Shown: piece after piece, positions 24,062-34,309 of the stretch
Numbering within the stretch: position 1 is the stretch's first letter
Layout of the letters: every line of letters starts with the position of its first letter
The notes under the pieces: generated by a model
The model's input: only the letters and a program-made list of their open reading frames with translations
The model's database searches: none
What the model was told of the DNA's origin: nothing
Source: Arenibacter aquaticus
Lineage (GTDB): Bacteria; Bacteroidota; Bacteroidia; Flavobacteriales; Flavobacteriaceae
Direction of reading: 5' to 3'
Assembly: GCF_003957295.1 (NCBI RefSeq)
Contig: NZ_RQPJ01000021.1
Coordinates: forward strand, 480,210 to 544,209
Length of the DNA: 64,000 bases
Program-made: the position numbers and the translations under genes

Positions 24062-26452
24062 ATGAACAAACACATTAAAAAAGTAGCAGTTATTGGTTCG
24101 GGGATTATGGGTAGTGGTATTGCTTGCCATTTTGCCAATATAGGAGTAGAAGTTTTGCTTTTGGATATTGTGCCAAGAGAACTCAACGATAAGGAAAAGG
24201 CCAAGGGGCTAACCTTAAAAGACAAGGTAGTTAGAAACCGCTTGGTAAACAATTCCCTAGTGACGGCCTTAAAGTCCAAACCCTCCCCTATTTACCATCA
24301 AAGTTTTGCCCAAAGAATTACCACTGGTAATCTGGAAGATGACATTGCCAAAGTAGGAGAGGTAGATTGGATTATTGAGGTGGTCGTAGAACGATTGGAC
24401 ATTAAGAGGTCCGTTTTTGAAAACTTGGAAAAATACAGGACACCGGGCACATTGATTACCTCTAACACCTCTGGTATTCCCATAAAATTTATGAGTGAAG
24501 GCCGAAGTGAGGATTTTCAAAAGCATTTCTGCGGAACCCATTTCTTTAATCCGGCCCGATATTTAAAACTTTTTGAAATTATTCCCGGTCCCAAGACCTC
24601 TCCAGATGTATTGGAGTTTTTAAATGGATACGGAGAACAATTTTTGGGAAAAACCGCTGTAGTAGCTAAGGATACTCCAGCTTTTATAGGCAATAGAATT
24701 GGTACTTTTGGGATAATGAGTTTGTTTCATGCGGTTCAAGAATTGGAGCTTACCGTTGAGGAAGTGGACAAGCTTTCCGGCCCAGTCATAGGTAGGCCTA
24801 AATCGGCCACTTTTAGGACGGTTGATGTGGTAGGACTTGATACATTGGTCCATGTTGCCAACGGTATTGCTGAAAATTGCAAAGACGATGAAAGTCGGGA
24901 TGTATTTCAACTTCCGGATTTTATTGGTAAAATGATTGAAAATAAATGGTTCGGTAGTAAAACAGGACAAGGGTTTTATAAAAAAGAAGGACGTGAGATC
25001 TTGGCATTGGATTTAAAATCAATGGAATACCGACCTAGAAAAAAAGCCAGTTTTTCTACCCTTGAGCTTACAAAGACTATAGAAAATGTAGTTGATAGGT
25101 TCAAGGTTTTAGTGGGCGGGAAAGACAAAGCCGGTGATTTTTATAGAAAGACATTCTCCTCCCTATTTGCATATTCCTCTAATAGGATTCCGGAAATAAC
25201 GGGGGAACTCTATAAAATAGATGATGCCATGAAGGCTGGTTTTGGATGGGGACACGGTCCGTTTCAAATTTGGGATGCTATAGGCGTTGAACAGGGAATA
25301 ACAATGATGAAGGAAGAGGGTTTTCAACCTGCAGATTGGGTAACCCATATGCTGGCTTCGGGAAATAAAACCTTTTACTCCGTTAAGGATGGCGCTACCT
25401 ATTTCTATGATATTCCCAAAAAGGAAATGACAAAAATTCCTGGTCAGGATTCCTTTATCATATTGGATAATATTAGAAAATCCAAAGAGGTATGGAAAAA
25501 TTCGGGGGTAGTTATAGAAGATTTGGACGATGGTATTCTTAATGTGGAATTCCAGTCTAAAATGAACACCATAGGCGGGGATGTATTGGCCGGACTGAAC
25601 AAAGCGATCGACTTGGCAGAAAAGGAATTCCAAGCTTTGGTGGTAGGAAATCAGGCTCCCAACTTTTCGGTTGGGGCCAACATTGGCATGATATTTATGA
25701 TGGCTGTTGAACAGGAATATGACGAGTTGAATATGGCCATAAAAATGTTCCAGGATACAATGATGAGGATGCGCTATTCAGCAATCCCTACAATCTCAGC
25801 CCCGCACGGAATGACTCTTGGCGGTGGTTGTGAATTGTCCCTACACGCCGATAAGGTTGTAGCTGCGGCCGAAACCTATATTGGGTTGGTAGAATTTGGA
25901 GTTGGGGTAATCCCTGGAGGTGGTGGATCCAAGGAAATGACATTGAGAGCCTCGGACACTTTTAGGAAAAACGATGTGGAATTAAATGTACTTCAAGAAT
26001 ACTTCCTCACCATTGGGATGGCCAAGGTGTCTACATCTGCCTATGAGGCCTTTGATATGGGGGTGCTACAAAAAGGAAAGGACATTGTGGTGGTAAACAA
26101 AGACAGACAGATAGCCACCGCCAAGGCCTACGCCAAACTAATGGCAGAACAAGGATATACCCAGGCCCCAAGACGTAAAGATGTAAAGGTGTTGGGGAAA
26201 CAGGCCTTGGGAATGTTCCTAGTAGGAACGGATGCTATGGAAGATAGTAACTACATAAGTGAGCATGATCATAAAATAGCCAATAAATTGGCCTATGTAA
26301 TGGCAGGGGGCGACTTATCGGAGCCTACCTTGGTTAGCGAACAATATTTATTGGACCTGGAACGTGAAGCATTTTTGTCGCTCTGTACAGAAAGAAAAAC
26401 TTTGGAGCGTATTCAACATATGCTGAAAACAGGAAAGCCATTACGGAATTAG
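24062..26452 (+). CDS. 3-hydroxyacyl-CoA dehydrogenase / enoyl-CoA hydratase fusion
   Basis: Two-step beta-oxidation enzyme of 796 residues. The NAD-binding dehydrogenase is N-terminal (KKVAVIGSGIMGSGIACHF near residue 5; GTHFFNPARYLKLFEIIPG near 160). The hydratase is C-terminal (HGMTLGGGCELSLHADKV near 585, then VEFGVGVIPGGGGSKE). This order is the reverse of E. coli FadB and is usual for Bacteroidota and actinobacteria. An ATG at 24062 is preferred over a TTG just before it. It sits between the MarR gene and the thiolase gene and probably forms a complex with the thiolase. Confidence 0.95.
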   Translation: MNKHIKKVAVIGSGIMGSGIACHFANIGVEVLLLDIVPRELNDKEKAKGLTLKDKVVRNRLVNNSLVTALKSKPSPIYHQSFAQRITTGNLEDDIAKVGEVDWIIEVVVERLDIKRSVFENLEKYRTPGTLITSNTSGIPIKFMSEGRSEDFQKHFCGTHFFNPARYLKLFEIIPGPKTSPDVLEFLNGYGEQFLGKTAVVAKDTPAFIGNRIGTFGIMSLFHAVQELELTVEEVDKLSGPVIGRPKSATFRTVDVVGLDTLVHVANGIAENCKDDESRDVFQLPDFIGKMIENKWFGSKTGQGFYKKEGREILALDLKSMEYRPRKKASFSTLELTKTIENVVDRFKVLVGGKDKAGDFYRKTFSSLFAYSSNRIPEITGELYKIDDAMKAGFGWGHGPFQIWDAIGVEQGITMMKEEGFQPADWVTHMLASGNKTFYSVKDGATYFYDIPKKEMTKIPGQDSFIILDNIRKSKEVWKNSGVVIEDLDDGILNVEFQSKMNTIGGDVLAGLNKAIDLAEKEFQALVVGNQAPNFSVGANIGMIFMMAVEQEYDELNMAIKMFQDTMMRMRYSAIPTISAPHGMTLGGGCELSLHADKVVAAAETYIGLVEFGVGVIPGGGGSKEMTLRASDTFRKNDVELNVLQEYFLTIGMAKVSTSAYEAFDMGVLQKGKDIVVVNKDRQIATAKAYAKLMAEQGYTQAPRRKDVKVLGKQALGMFLVGTDAMEDSNYISEHDHKIANKLAYVMAGGDLSEPTLVSEQYLLDLEREAFLSLCTERKTLERIQHMLKTGKPLRN

Positions 26453-26559
26453 GAGACCATGGGAATTGCACCTCTTGGGGCAACATTATTTTAAGTGATT
26501 GAAATTTTGCAAGTTAGGATGAAACTTGTGTGGAATAATAAAAAATCAATACAAAAAAA

Positions 26560-27750
26560 ATGAAACAAGCATATATAGTAAAGGCATATAGGACCGCAGT
26601 TGGAAAGGCACCAAAAGGTGTGTTCAGGTTTAAGAGAACTGATGAACTGGCTGCTGAGACCATCCACTTTATGATGAAAGAATTGCCACAACTGGACAAG
26701 AAACGTATTGATGATGTGATTGTGGGCAATGCTATGCCAGAAGGATCACAAGGGCTTAATATGGCTCGTTTAATATCCCTGATGGGGCTGAATATAGTTG
26801 ATGTGCCTGGAGTTACGGTAAACAGGTTTTGCTCTTCGGGAATAGAAACCATCGGTATTGCCACTGCCAAGATCCAAACAGGGATGGCAGATTGTATCAT
26901 TGCTGGAGGGGCCGAAAGTATGAGTGCCGTACCTATGACGGGATACAAGACGGAACTTAATTACGATCTGGCCAAAGCAGGTCATGAGGATTATTATTGG
27001 GGAATGGGTAATACTGCCGAGGCAGTTGCCAAACAGTTTAAAGTCTCTAGAGAGGACCAAGATGAATTTGCTTATAACTCCCATATGAAAGCTTTGAAGG
27101 CCCAGGCCGAAGACAGGTTTCAAAGTCAGATCGTACCAATAGAAGTAGAACAGACCTATGTGGATGAAAACAACAAAAAAGCCACCAGAAAGTATACGGT
27201 GAACAAGGATGAAGGGCCTAGAAAAGGGACCAGCTTGGAAGCTTTGGCAGGCCTGCGTCCTGTTTTTGCCGCAGGAGGTAGTGTTACGGCAGGTAATTCT
27301 TCCCAAATGAGTGATGGAGCCGCCTTTGTTTTGGTGATGAGCGAGGAAATGGTCAAGGAACTAAACTTGGAACCCATTGCCCGTTTGGTAAATTATGCGG
27401 TAGCTGGCGTAGAACCGCGAATTATGGGAATTGGCCCGGTGAAAGCTATACCAAAAGCATTAAAGCAGGCCGGACTAAAACAGGACGAGGTGGAGCTGAT
27501 TGAATTAAATGAAGCCTTTGCATCCCAGTCCTTGGCAGTAATTAGGGAGCTAGATTTAAATAATGATATAGTCAACGTCAATGGAGGTGCAATTGCCCTT
27601 GGGCATCCTCTTGGTTGTACCGGTGCTAAACTATCGGTCCAATTATTTGACGAGATGAGAAAGAGAAATATGAAAGGTAAATACGGCATGGTTACCATGT
27701 GTGTGGGGACAGGACAAGGCGCGGCCGGAATATTCGAATTTTTAAACTAG
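26560..27750 (+). CDS. Acetyl-CoA C-acyltransferase (3-ketoacyl-CoA thiolase)
   Basis: Last beta-oxidation step: cleaves 3-ketoacyl-CoA to acetyl-CoA and a shortened acyl-CoA. The 396-residue protein has nucleophile Cys91 in [12 protein letters not shown], the His motif [16 protein letters not shown] near residue 345, and base Cys381 in [12 protein letters not shown]. An NEAFASQ motif is also present. It is the expected length for the family. It follows the fusion gene by 107 bp and precedes an acyl-CoA dehydrogenase by 73 bp, all in one direction. Confidence 0.96.
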   Translation: MKQAYIVKAYRTAVGKAPKGVFRFKRTDELAAETIHFMMKELPQLDKKRIDDVIVGNAMPEGSQGLNMARLISLMGLNIVDVPGVTVNRFCSSGIETIGIATAKIQTGMADCIIAGGAESMSAVPMTGYKTELNYDLAKAGHEDYYWGMGNTAEAVAKQFKVSREDQDEFAYNSHMKALKAQAEDRFQSQIVPIEVEQTYVDENNKKATRKYTVNKDEGPRKGTSLEALAGLRPVFAAGGSVTAGNSSQMSDGAAFVLVMSEEMVKELNLEPIARLVNYAVAGVEPRIMGIGPVKAIPKALKQAGLKQDEVELIELNEAFASQSLAVIRELDLNNDIVNVNGGAIALGHPLGCTGAKLSVQLFDEMRKRNMKGKYGMVTMCVGTGQGAAGIFEFLN

Positions 27751-27823
27751 GGTTTACCTCATTGCAGGTGCACTGAAAGACGTCCTTAATGTGCCCACTA
27801 TTGCTAACTTAATATCAAGAAGA

Positions 27824-29629
27824 ATGAAAACAGAAACAACAAAAGATATATTACGGGGAGGACAATTCCTTGTTAAAGAGACCAATTGTGAAGATATCTT
27901 TACCCCAGAAGATTTTTCTGAGGAACAAATAATGATGCGCGATTCGGTAATCGAGTTTAACGATCGTGAAATTGTAGCCAACAGGGAACGTTTTGAAGCA
28001 AAGGATTATGCTCTGACCGAAGAGGTGATGACCAAGGCAGGGGAAATGGGCTTTTTGGGCGTAGCCGTGCCCGAAGCGTATGGCGGGTTGGAAATGGGCT
28101 TTGTTTCTACCATGATCGTTTGTGAATATATATCCAGTGGAAGTGGATCTTTTAGTACCGCCTTTGGGGCCCATACGGGTATTGGGACTATGCCTATCAC
28201 TCTGTATGGTACAGAGGAGCAAAAACAGAAATACGTTCCCAAATTGGCCAGTGGTGAATGGTTTGGAGCCTATTGTTTGACCGAACCGGGTGCCGGTAGT
28301 GATGCTAACTCCGGTAAGACCACCGCTACCCTATCCGAAGATGGCAAGAGCTACAAGATCAACGGACAAAAAATGTGGATTTCCAACGCGGGTTTCTGCA
28401 AATTATTTATTGTATTTGCCCGTATAGAAAATGATAAGAATATTACTGGGTTTATTGTTGAAAACGATCCGGATAACGGGATAACCCTTGGGGAAGAGGA
28501 GCACAAATTGGGAATCCGTGCCTCCTCAACAAGACAGGTGTTTTTTAATGACACGGTGGTTCCTGTGGAGAATATGTTGTCTGAGCGGGGCAATGGTTTT
28601 AAGATTGCCATGAACGCCTTAAATATTGGTCGAATCAAATTGGCCGCGGCATGCTTGGATTCACAAAGGAGAATAACAACCAATTCGATCAACTATGCCA
28701 ATGAACGCAAACAATTTAAAACTGCCATAGCCAATTTTGGGGCCATTAAGTGCAAATTGGCAGAAATGGCAAGTAGTCTGTATGCCGGAGAATCTGCCTC
28801 TTACCGGGCCGCAAAAAATATTGAGGATCGTATCGCTCTGCGGATGGCAGCCGGTAACAGCCATCAGGAAGCCGAATTAAAGGGAGTAGAGGAATATGCC
28901 ATTGAGTGCTCTATTTTAAAAGTAGCGGTTTCAGAAGATGTACAGAACTGCTCCGATGAAGGAATACAAATTTTTGGAGGTATGGGATTCTCGGAAGAAA
29001 CTCCCATGGAGGCCGCTTGGAGAGACGCCCGTATAGCCCGTATATATGAGGGGACCAATGAAATAAATAGAATGTTGTCTGTAGGAATGTTGGTTAAGAA
29101 GGCCATGAAGGGGCATGTAGACCTATTGGGGCCTGCCACGGCTGTCGCCGATGAACTTATGGGCATTCCCTCCTTTGAAACTCCGGATTATTCCCAGTTG
29201 TTCGCAGAGGAAAAAGAGATGATCACAAAACTGAAAAAGGTATTCCTAATGGTTGCAGGTGCCGCAGTTAAGAAATACGGACCGGAATTGGACAAACATC
29301 AAATGTTGCTTTTGGCCGCCTCCAATATTTTAATAGAAGTTTATTTGGCCGAATCGGCTCTACTTAGAACAGAGAAAAATGTGAAGCGTTTTGGGGAAGA
29401 TTCACAGAAAGAACAGATAGCGATGTCCCAATTGTACCTGTATAATGCAGTGGATATAGTTATAAAAAACGGAAAGGAAGCCATAGTGTCCTTTGCTGAG
29501 GGCGATGAGCAGCGCATGATGCTAATGGGATTAAAACGATTTACCAAGTATGTTAATCAGCCCAATGTAGTAGGACTAAGGAATACAATTGCCGACAAAC
29601 TTACCGCTGAAGGCAAATATTGCTTTTAG
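27824..29629 (+). CDS. Acyl-CoA dehydrogenase, VLCAD-like
   Basis: First oxidation step of the operon. From the ATG at 27824 it has 601 residues; a GTG at 27791 would add 11 residues that do not look conserved. Visible motifs are YCLTEPGAGSDANSGKT, KINGQKMWISNAGFCKLFIV and IYEGTNEINRMLSVGML (catalytic Glu region); the C-terminal 150-residue extension is typical of membrane-associated very-long-chain enzymes. It closes the operon: a strong terminator lies 53 bp after the stop. Electrons should go to ETF, which is not encoded here. Confidence 0.95.
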   Translation: MKTETTKDILRGGQFLVKETNCEDIFTPEDFSEEQIMMRDSVIEFNDREIVANRERFEAKDYALTEEVMTKAGEMGFLGVAVPEAYGGLEMGFVSTMIVCEYISSGSGSFSTAFGAHTGIGTMPITLYGTEEQKQKYVPKLASGEWFGAYCLTEPGAGSDANSGKTTATLSEDGKSYKINGQKMWISNAGFCKLFIVFARIENDKNITGFIVENDPDNGITLGEEEHKLGIRASSTRQVFFNDTVVPVENMLSERGNGFKIAMNALNIGRIKLAAACLDSQRRITTNSINYANERKQFKTAIANFGAIKCKLAEMASSLYAGESASYRAAKNIEDRIALRMAAGNSHQEAELKGVEEYAIECSILKVAVSEDVQNCSDEGIQIFGGMGFSEETPMEAAWRDARIARIYEGTNEINRMLSVGMLVKKAMKGHVDLLGPATAVADELMGIPSFETPDYSQLFAEEKEMITKLKKVFLMVAGAAVKKYGPELDKHQMLLLAASNILIEVYLAESALLRTEKNVKRFGEDSQKEQIAMSQLYLYNAVDIVIKNGKEAIVSFAEGDEQRMMLMGLKRFTKYVNQPNVVGLRNTIADKLTAEGKYCF

Positions 29630-29681
29630 AAAAATAATACACTAACTCAATTGTAGGCCTTGTAATAGGGCCAATACAAAG

Positions 29682-29710
29682 AACCGCACCCTTTAAGAGT
29701 GCGGTTTTTT
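29682..29710 (+). terminator. Terminator of the beta-oxidation operon
   Basis: Stem AACCGCAC/GTGCGGTT with a 9-base loop, followed directly by TTTT. Confidence 0.88.
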
Positions 29711-29850
29711 GTGTTTATAACAGCACAACAAGACTGATGGAAACGTAAACCCTTCCTTAATAAATTAGAAGTATATGGCAAACTCCGAAAAAAACAATTT
29801 ATAGCGTTAAGGTTTCGCTAAATATATTTCAGCAAACCTTGTACAAGCCC

Positions 29851-29858
29851 TATTTTTG
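29851..29858 (+). promoter_or_regulatory. Candidate -7 box TATTTTTG
   Basis: TAnnTTTG match 26 bp before the ATG at 29884. It lies inside what would be coding sequence if the upstream TTG were used, which supports the later ATG. Confidence 0.45.
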
Positions 29859-29883
29859 CATGGGAATATGCAAAATTTTGACT

Positions 29884-31134
29884 ATGAATAAGAACTGGGG
29901 GAAATTAATACATAACTATCTTGTAGAAATAGGTGTAGACGACAATCTTGCCGCATATCTTAACTTATTTCTACTACTTGTGGCGGTTTTGATTTTGGTG
30001 GCGTTACTGGATTTTTTTATTTGGAAGATTTTAAGGGGGCTGTCCGTTAAAATAGCGAGAAAATCGAAGACCAATTTTGACAATTTTCTAGTGGCCCATA
30101 AGGTTCCCAGATATATGGCCCACATTATTCCCCTAGTTGTCTTTGTAGAATTTATTCCTGTAATTTTTGTAGATTTTCCCTATGCTCGGGAAATTGCAGT
30201 TAAATTAATGAAGATCAGTGGTATAATACTGGCTTTGATCATTGTAAAAAATATTTTTAAAAGTGTAAACCATTATCTTAAGACCATACCACGTTTTCAG
30301 GATAAGCCTATGGACAGTTACCTACAGGTATTCATGATAATAGCTTGGGCTGTAGGATTTTTAACGGTTTTTGCCGTGCTTACCAATACAACCGTATGGA
30401 ATTTTTTAACAGCACTTGGGGCTGCTTCGGCAGTTATTTTACTGATTTTTAAAGATTCAATTTTAGGCCTGGTTGCCAGCATTCAGGTCAGTATCAATGA
30501 CATGGTACGTATTGGGGATTGGGTAACCTTTGAAAAATTTGGAGCGGACGGTAATATTGAAGAAATAACACTCGCCACAGTTAAGGTTCAAAACTTTGAC
30601 AAGACCATCACCACCATACCTACCTATGCCTTGATATCCGATTCGTTCAAGAACTGGAGGGGAATGGAAGCCTCTGGGGGGAGGCGCATTAAACGATCTA
30701 TTATAATTACCCAGAAAAGTGTTCGCTTTTTAACGGATGAGGATATTGCTTTCTTAAAGAAAGTGCAGCTTATAGCGCCCTATTTGGAATCACAGGGGCA
30801 AAAGATAGATGCCTATAACCAACAAAATGAAATTGATAAGGAATTGCCCCTAAATGGTAGGAACCTCACAAATATTGGTGTCTTTCGGAAATATGCGGAG
30901 ACCTATTTAAACAATCACTCGGCCATTAATAAAAAAATGACCTTGATGGTTAGGCAATTAAGTCCCACCCCTCAGGGAATTCCTTTAGAGATTTATGCTT
31001 TTAGTGCGGATAAGCGCTGGGAGAATTACGAGTATATCACGGCTGATATCTTTGATCACCTAATGGCCGCCATTGGTTATTTTGATTTGGAGATTTTTGA
31101 ACTGCCAAACAACCTGACCGCTGTTTCTCAGTAA
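29884..31134 (+). CDS. MscS-family mechanosensitive channel
   Basis: A 416-residue inner-membrane protein that opens under membrane tension to release solutes. Four hydrophobic stretches precede the conserved MscS core: FLTALGAASAVILLIFKDSI (pore-lining helix, Gly/Ala-rich) then SIQVSINDMVRIGDWVTFEKFGADG (beta domain). The C-terminal 200 residues are a soluble domain. The ATG at 29884 is chosen over a TTG at 29839. Its place between a terminator and a convergent gene indicates a single-gene unit. Confidence 0.93.
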   Translation: MNKNWGKLIHNYLVEIGVDDNLAAYLNLFLLLVAVLILVALLDFFIWKILRGLSVKIARKSKTNFDNFLVAHKVPRYMAHIIPLVVFVEFIPVIFVDFPYAREIAVKLMKISGIILALIIVKNIFKSVNHYLKTIPRFQDKPMDSYLQVFMIIAWAVGFLTVFAVLTNTTVWNFLTALGAASAVILLIFKDSILGLVASIQVSINDMVRIGDWVTFEKFGADGNIEEITLATVKVQNFDKTITTIPTYALISDSFKNWRGMEASGGRRIKRSIIITQKSVRFLTDEDIAFLKKVQLIAPYLESQGQKIDAYNQQNEIDKELPLNGRNLTNIGVFRKYAETYLNNHSAINKKMTLMVRQLSPTPQGIPLEIYAFSADKRWENYEYITADIFDHLMAAIGYFDLEIFELPNNLTAVSQ

Positions 31135-31200
31135 TTAAGCCTCAATAAAGATTTGATTCTATTTAGAGGCTTTAATATAGTTATCATTCCTTGGTTATAA

Positions 31201-32139
31201 CTATTTGTGGGCCACTTCGGTATTGTATTTCCATTTCAACATTTCACTGGCTTCTGGACCAAATTTTTGCCGTATTAATTTTTGTAGTTCCCCATCGGAT
31301 AGGTTACCAATTTCTTCGGGCTTGGTTTCAATCAAAAAATCTCTAAAACTATCAATGAAATCATCACCAAAATTGGCATATAGAGCTTTGGCCTTTTCGT
31401 AAAACTGGGTTTGGTACCAACCGTAATTTCGACCTTGCTTCATTATATCAAAGTAATGTTCTTCAAATTCCATTAAAGTTGTATAGTTTATCTCTCCCCA
31501 GCGATCTGCCTTGATCAGGAACATTTGGTAGGCATCCATTTGATTAAAAACCTCTTGAGTAGGTAAGTTTTTAGAGGCTCCTATTTGGCACAGATTTCCA
31601 AAGAGTTCATTAAACCACCTTCTCTGGAAGTTTCTACCAGTTCTATAAAACTGGTATAAATGTGCCAACTCGTGAAGAGAAAGTGCATCCCTATAAAATA
31701 AGTCCAAATCTATATTATTTCCCAAATGGACCTTTAAGGCTTCTAAGTTATCTTTGGGCATCTCTTTTAATCCCTGTTCCGCCCTCATGGCAATAGCCGA
31801 TTTGCCAAGACCTAAGACTATATTCCCCTCGTAATAAGCTTGAGGCATTCCAGGAGGAGGTGAAAAAGCATAGTCGTTCCAATTTTCATTGTCCACAAAA
31901 AGCACAGCAAAAGCAAGGTCCTCCGAAAAAACTTTATCGTAATAAAGCTTTGCTTGTTCCAAGTTTTCTACTGTCTTTTTAATATTTTTTGGTTCCTCTT
32001 GGGTTGCATAGGTTTCAAATAATTCTGAATATCCAATATTGTATAAGCCTTCATGTTTAGATCGATCGATCCAGTCCGAATTATTCTGCTTGCAGGAGCT
32101 CATAAGGAGTAGTAGGATTGCAGTTAGGGATAGCTTCAT
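31201..32139 (-). CDS. Lipoprotein with HExxH metallopeptidase-like motif
   Basis: A 312-residue lipoprotein; signal peptide MKLSLTAILLLLMSSC with lipidated Cys16. It contains SLHELAHLYQFYRTG with His156-Glu157-x-x-His160 and a downstream Glu178 in WFNELFGN, an arrangement like gluzincin-type zinc peptidases. No other family is recognised. It is likely an enzyme on the outer or inner membrane facing the periplasm or surface; peptidase activity is not shown. It is followed at the 3' side by the convergent MscS gene and preceded by an MBL-fold gene in the same direction. Confidence 0.75.
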   Translation of the reverse strand: MKLSLTAILLLLMSSCKQNNSDWIDRSKHEGLYNIGYSELFETYATQEEPKNIKKTVENLEQAKLYYDKVFSEDLAFAVLFVDNENWNDYAFSPPPGMPQAYYEGNIVLGLGKSAIAMRAEQGLKEMPKDNLEALKVHLGNNIDLDLFYRDALSLHELAHLYQFYRTGRNFQRRWFNELFGNLCQIGASKNLPTQEVFNQMDAYQMFLIKADRWGEINYTTLMEFEEHYFDIMKQGRNYGWYQTQFYEKAKALYANFGDDFIDSFRDFLIETKPEEIGNLSDGELQKLIRQKFGPEASEMLKWKYNTEVAHK

Positions 32140-32191
32140 ATCTTTTATTGTATGTAACGGTTAACCGCCTCCTAGGCAGTATAAATATTTT

Positions 32192-33079
32192 TTATTTTCT
32201 TAAATATATTTTTTCGTTCACTTTGGTAAAGCATATCACATTGGGAATATCTTGTTCAATGTTTGCAACTGTTTTGGACCAATTGGTAGGGTCTATGTGA
32301 GTTGCAATTATTTTTTTAGGGTTCAATTTCTTTATGGGATCAGCTAGGGAAGATGTTTCCAATAACATCCAATAGGGAAGAATTACTATATCCAAATCCC
32401 GGTTGAGCAGGTTAATTTTATGAAATAGGTTATTCAATGTTTCAATATCCGTATCCCCTAGATGAAGTACATTGTATTGGTCTATTGATATTATATGGGC
32501 TATATTTTCAATATTTTTGTGTCTAGCAGGATTGGTATGGTCACAGCGGAACGATTCCACCTCTATACCCTTATGGATTACCTGATTAATATTATAACTA
32601 TAGGGTACTACCTCTACCCTATCTATTAATTTCTTTTCCTTTCCTTTTGAGACTTTTTCTATTTCTTCTTTTAACTGCGCGGAACCAACCAAAATTGCCT
32701 CTGAATTATACCTTAGAAAGTCATATGTGTACTTGGGACTAAAGTGATCTTTGTGCTTATGGGTAACAAGGATCAATTCAATTTCCGAAAAGCTGGGATA
32801 TTCTCCTTTTATAAGTTGCTGAACGGTTTCATGGGTTGGGTGTTCATAGATAGGTTTGTAGTTCTGATGCAATCCGTCTACCAACACAGTGTGTTGGCCA
32901 GCCTCCAATAAAACTCCCATATTCCCTATGTATGAAATTTGTAGGACATTTTCCCTATCATTACTGTTTTCTGAAATGCCAGTATTTAACGGGCTTAACG
33001 CTGTAGTTTGTGAGATTAGTGGGCAGGGATTTATCCACAGCAATATTAAAATGATCTCAATTAAGAAGTGTTTGATCAT
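32192..33079 (-). CDS. Exported metallo-beta-lactamase-fold hydrolase (UlaG-like)
   Basis: A 295-residue protein with a signal peptide (about residues 1-25). The MBL zinc motif is His107-x-His109-x-Asp111-His112 in VTHKHKDHFSP; later CDHTNPARHKN and HLGDTD provide further ligands, and THIDP near the end gives the last His. The pattern is closest to the UlaG/L-ascorbate-6-P lactonase-like branch of the fold. Substrate unknown. The gene is 52 bp upstream of the HExxH lipoprotein gene, so the two may be co-transcribed. Confidence 0.85.
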   Translation of the reverse strand: MIKHFLIEIILILLWINPCPLISQTTALSPLNTGISENSNDRENVLQISYIGNMGVLLEAGQHTVLVDGLHQNYKPIYEHPTHETVQQLIKGEYPSFSEIELILVTHKHKDHFSPKYTYDFLRYNSEAILVGSAQLKEEIEKVSKGKEKKLIDRVEVVPYSYNINQVIHKGIEVESFRCDHTNPARHKNIENIAHIISIDQYNVLHLGDTDIETLNNLFHKINLLNRDLDIVILPYWMLLETSSLADPIKKLNPKKIIATHIDPTNWSKTVANIEQDIPNVICFTKVNEKIYLRK

Positions 33080-33209
33080 AGTCCTGTAATTTGTGTTTCA
33101 ACTTCCGGTTCTTGTCCAGGGTCCCCGAAATTTGTTTAACTGCCCTTCATATACATTTGTTAATCTAAGATAATAAATATCAATTACTTATAAATGTACA
33201 GTTCTTTCG

Positions 33210-33239
33210 TTAGGCAATCATTGCAGGAGAATTGCCTAA
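33210..33239. terminator. Hairpin after D-lactate dehydrogenase gene
   Basis: Perfect 9-bp inverted repeat TTAGGCAAT/ATTGCCTAA with a 12-base loop, 15 bp after the stop of the minus-strand dehydrogenase gene. No T-run follows, so it may be a weak terminator or an RNA-stability hairpin. Confidence 0.4.
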
Positions 33240-33253
33240 TTAAGCCGTATTGG

Positions 33254-34243
33254 TTATGTTACCTCATTCTTTAATTCCAGACCCTTGTCAAATGCCTCAA
33301 TATTATTTAGTGTAGTTGTTGTTATTTGCTCCATAGCCTCCTTGGTAAAATAGGCCTGATGGGAGGTAATCAATACATTAGGGAAGCTGTTTAATCGCAA
33401 AATTTGGTCGTCCTGGATAATGCTTTCCGATAAATCCTCAAAAAAAAGATTTTCCTCCTGTTCGTAAACGTCAATTCCCAGATATCCAATTTTTTTATCG
33501 GATAGTCCCTGGATAACATCAACGGTATTGATCAGGGCTCCCCTACTGGTATTAATAACCATTACCCCATCTTTCATCAAAGCTATGGATTCTTCGTTTA
33601 CCAAGTGCTTGGTCTTGGGGTTCAAGGGACAATGCAAGGATAAAATATCCGAACGTTGCAGGACTTCGTTGAGGGGCAGGTATTGTACCCCCAGTTTTAC
33701 CAATTCCTCTGACTTGGTAATATCAAAGGCTACAATGTTACATCCAAAACCTTTTATGATCCTGCAAAAGGCGATACCAATTTGTCCGGTACCAATGACG
33801 CCTACAGTTTTACCGGATAGATTAAAACCGATAAGATTTTTTAAGGAGAAATTGCCCTCCCTTACCCTATTGTAAGCCTTATGTGTTTTCCTGTTTAAGG
33901 TTAAAATCAGTGCTACCGTATGCTCTGCCACGGCCTCTGGTGAATACGCCGGTACCCTTACCACCTTTATATTGTGTTTTTTTGCCGATTTAAGATCTAC
34001 ATTGTTATAACCGGCACAACGAAGTGCTATTAGCTTAATTCCGTTTTTGGATAATTGTTCTATGGTGTCCTTGCCAACACTGTCGTTTACAAAAACACAG
34101 ACTACATCAAATCCTACTGTAAGTCCGGCTGTATGGCTATTCAGGGCTGTTTCAAAATAGGTTACACTATAGTGATGGGTATTTTCATATTTTTCAAAGT
34201 ACTCTCTATCGTATGGTTTGGTGCTAAATACTCCTATTTTCAT
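33254..34243 (-). CDS. D-lactate dehydrogenase (D-2-hydroxyacid dehydrogenase family)
   Basis: Converts pyruvate and NADH to D-lactate or the reverse. The 329-residue protein has the substrate-binding Arg in ALRCAGYNNVDL near residue 75, the NAD motif GVIGTGQIGIAF near 150, the Glu segment DVYEQEENLFFED near 255 and catalytic His295 in ITSHQAYFTKEAM. The EEN-FF insert is typical of the LdhA branch rather than of glycerate or formate dehydrogenases. Single gene with an SRPBCC gene upstream in the same direction. Confidence 0.93.
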   Translation of the reverse strand: MKIGVFSTKPYDREYFEKYENTHHYSVTYFETALNSHTAGLTVGFDVVCVFVNDSVGKDTIEQLSKNGIKLIALRCAGYNNVDLKSAKKHNIKVVRVPAYSPEAVAEHTVALILTLNRKTHKAYNRVREGNFSLKNLIGFNLSGKTVGVIGTGQIGIAFCRIIKGFGCNIVAFDITKSEELVKLGVQYLPLNEVLQRSDILSLHCPLNPKTKHLVNEESIALMKDGVMVINTSRGALINTVDVIQGLSDKKIGYLGIDVYEQEENLFFEDLSESIIQDDQILRLNSFPNVLITSHQAYFTKEAMEQITTTTLNNIEAFDKGLELKNEVT

Positions 34244-34309
34244 AAAGTAAAACTTAAGTGGTTATTTTTATGGTTAGCGACTTTATTAGATCAATTGTAA
34301 ATAGTATGC

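Noticed and set aside
32158-32167. 10-bp palindrome CGGTTAACCG between two minus-strand genes
   Set aside because: Too short and without a promoter or T-run nearby to support an operator or terminator.
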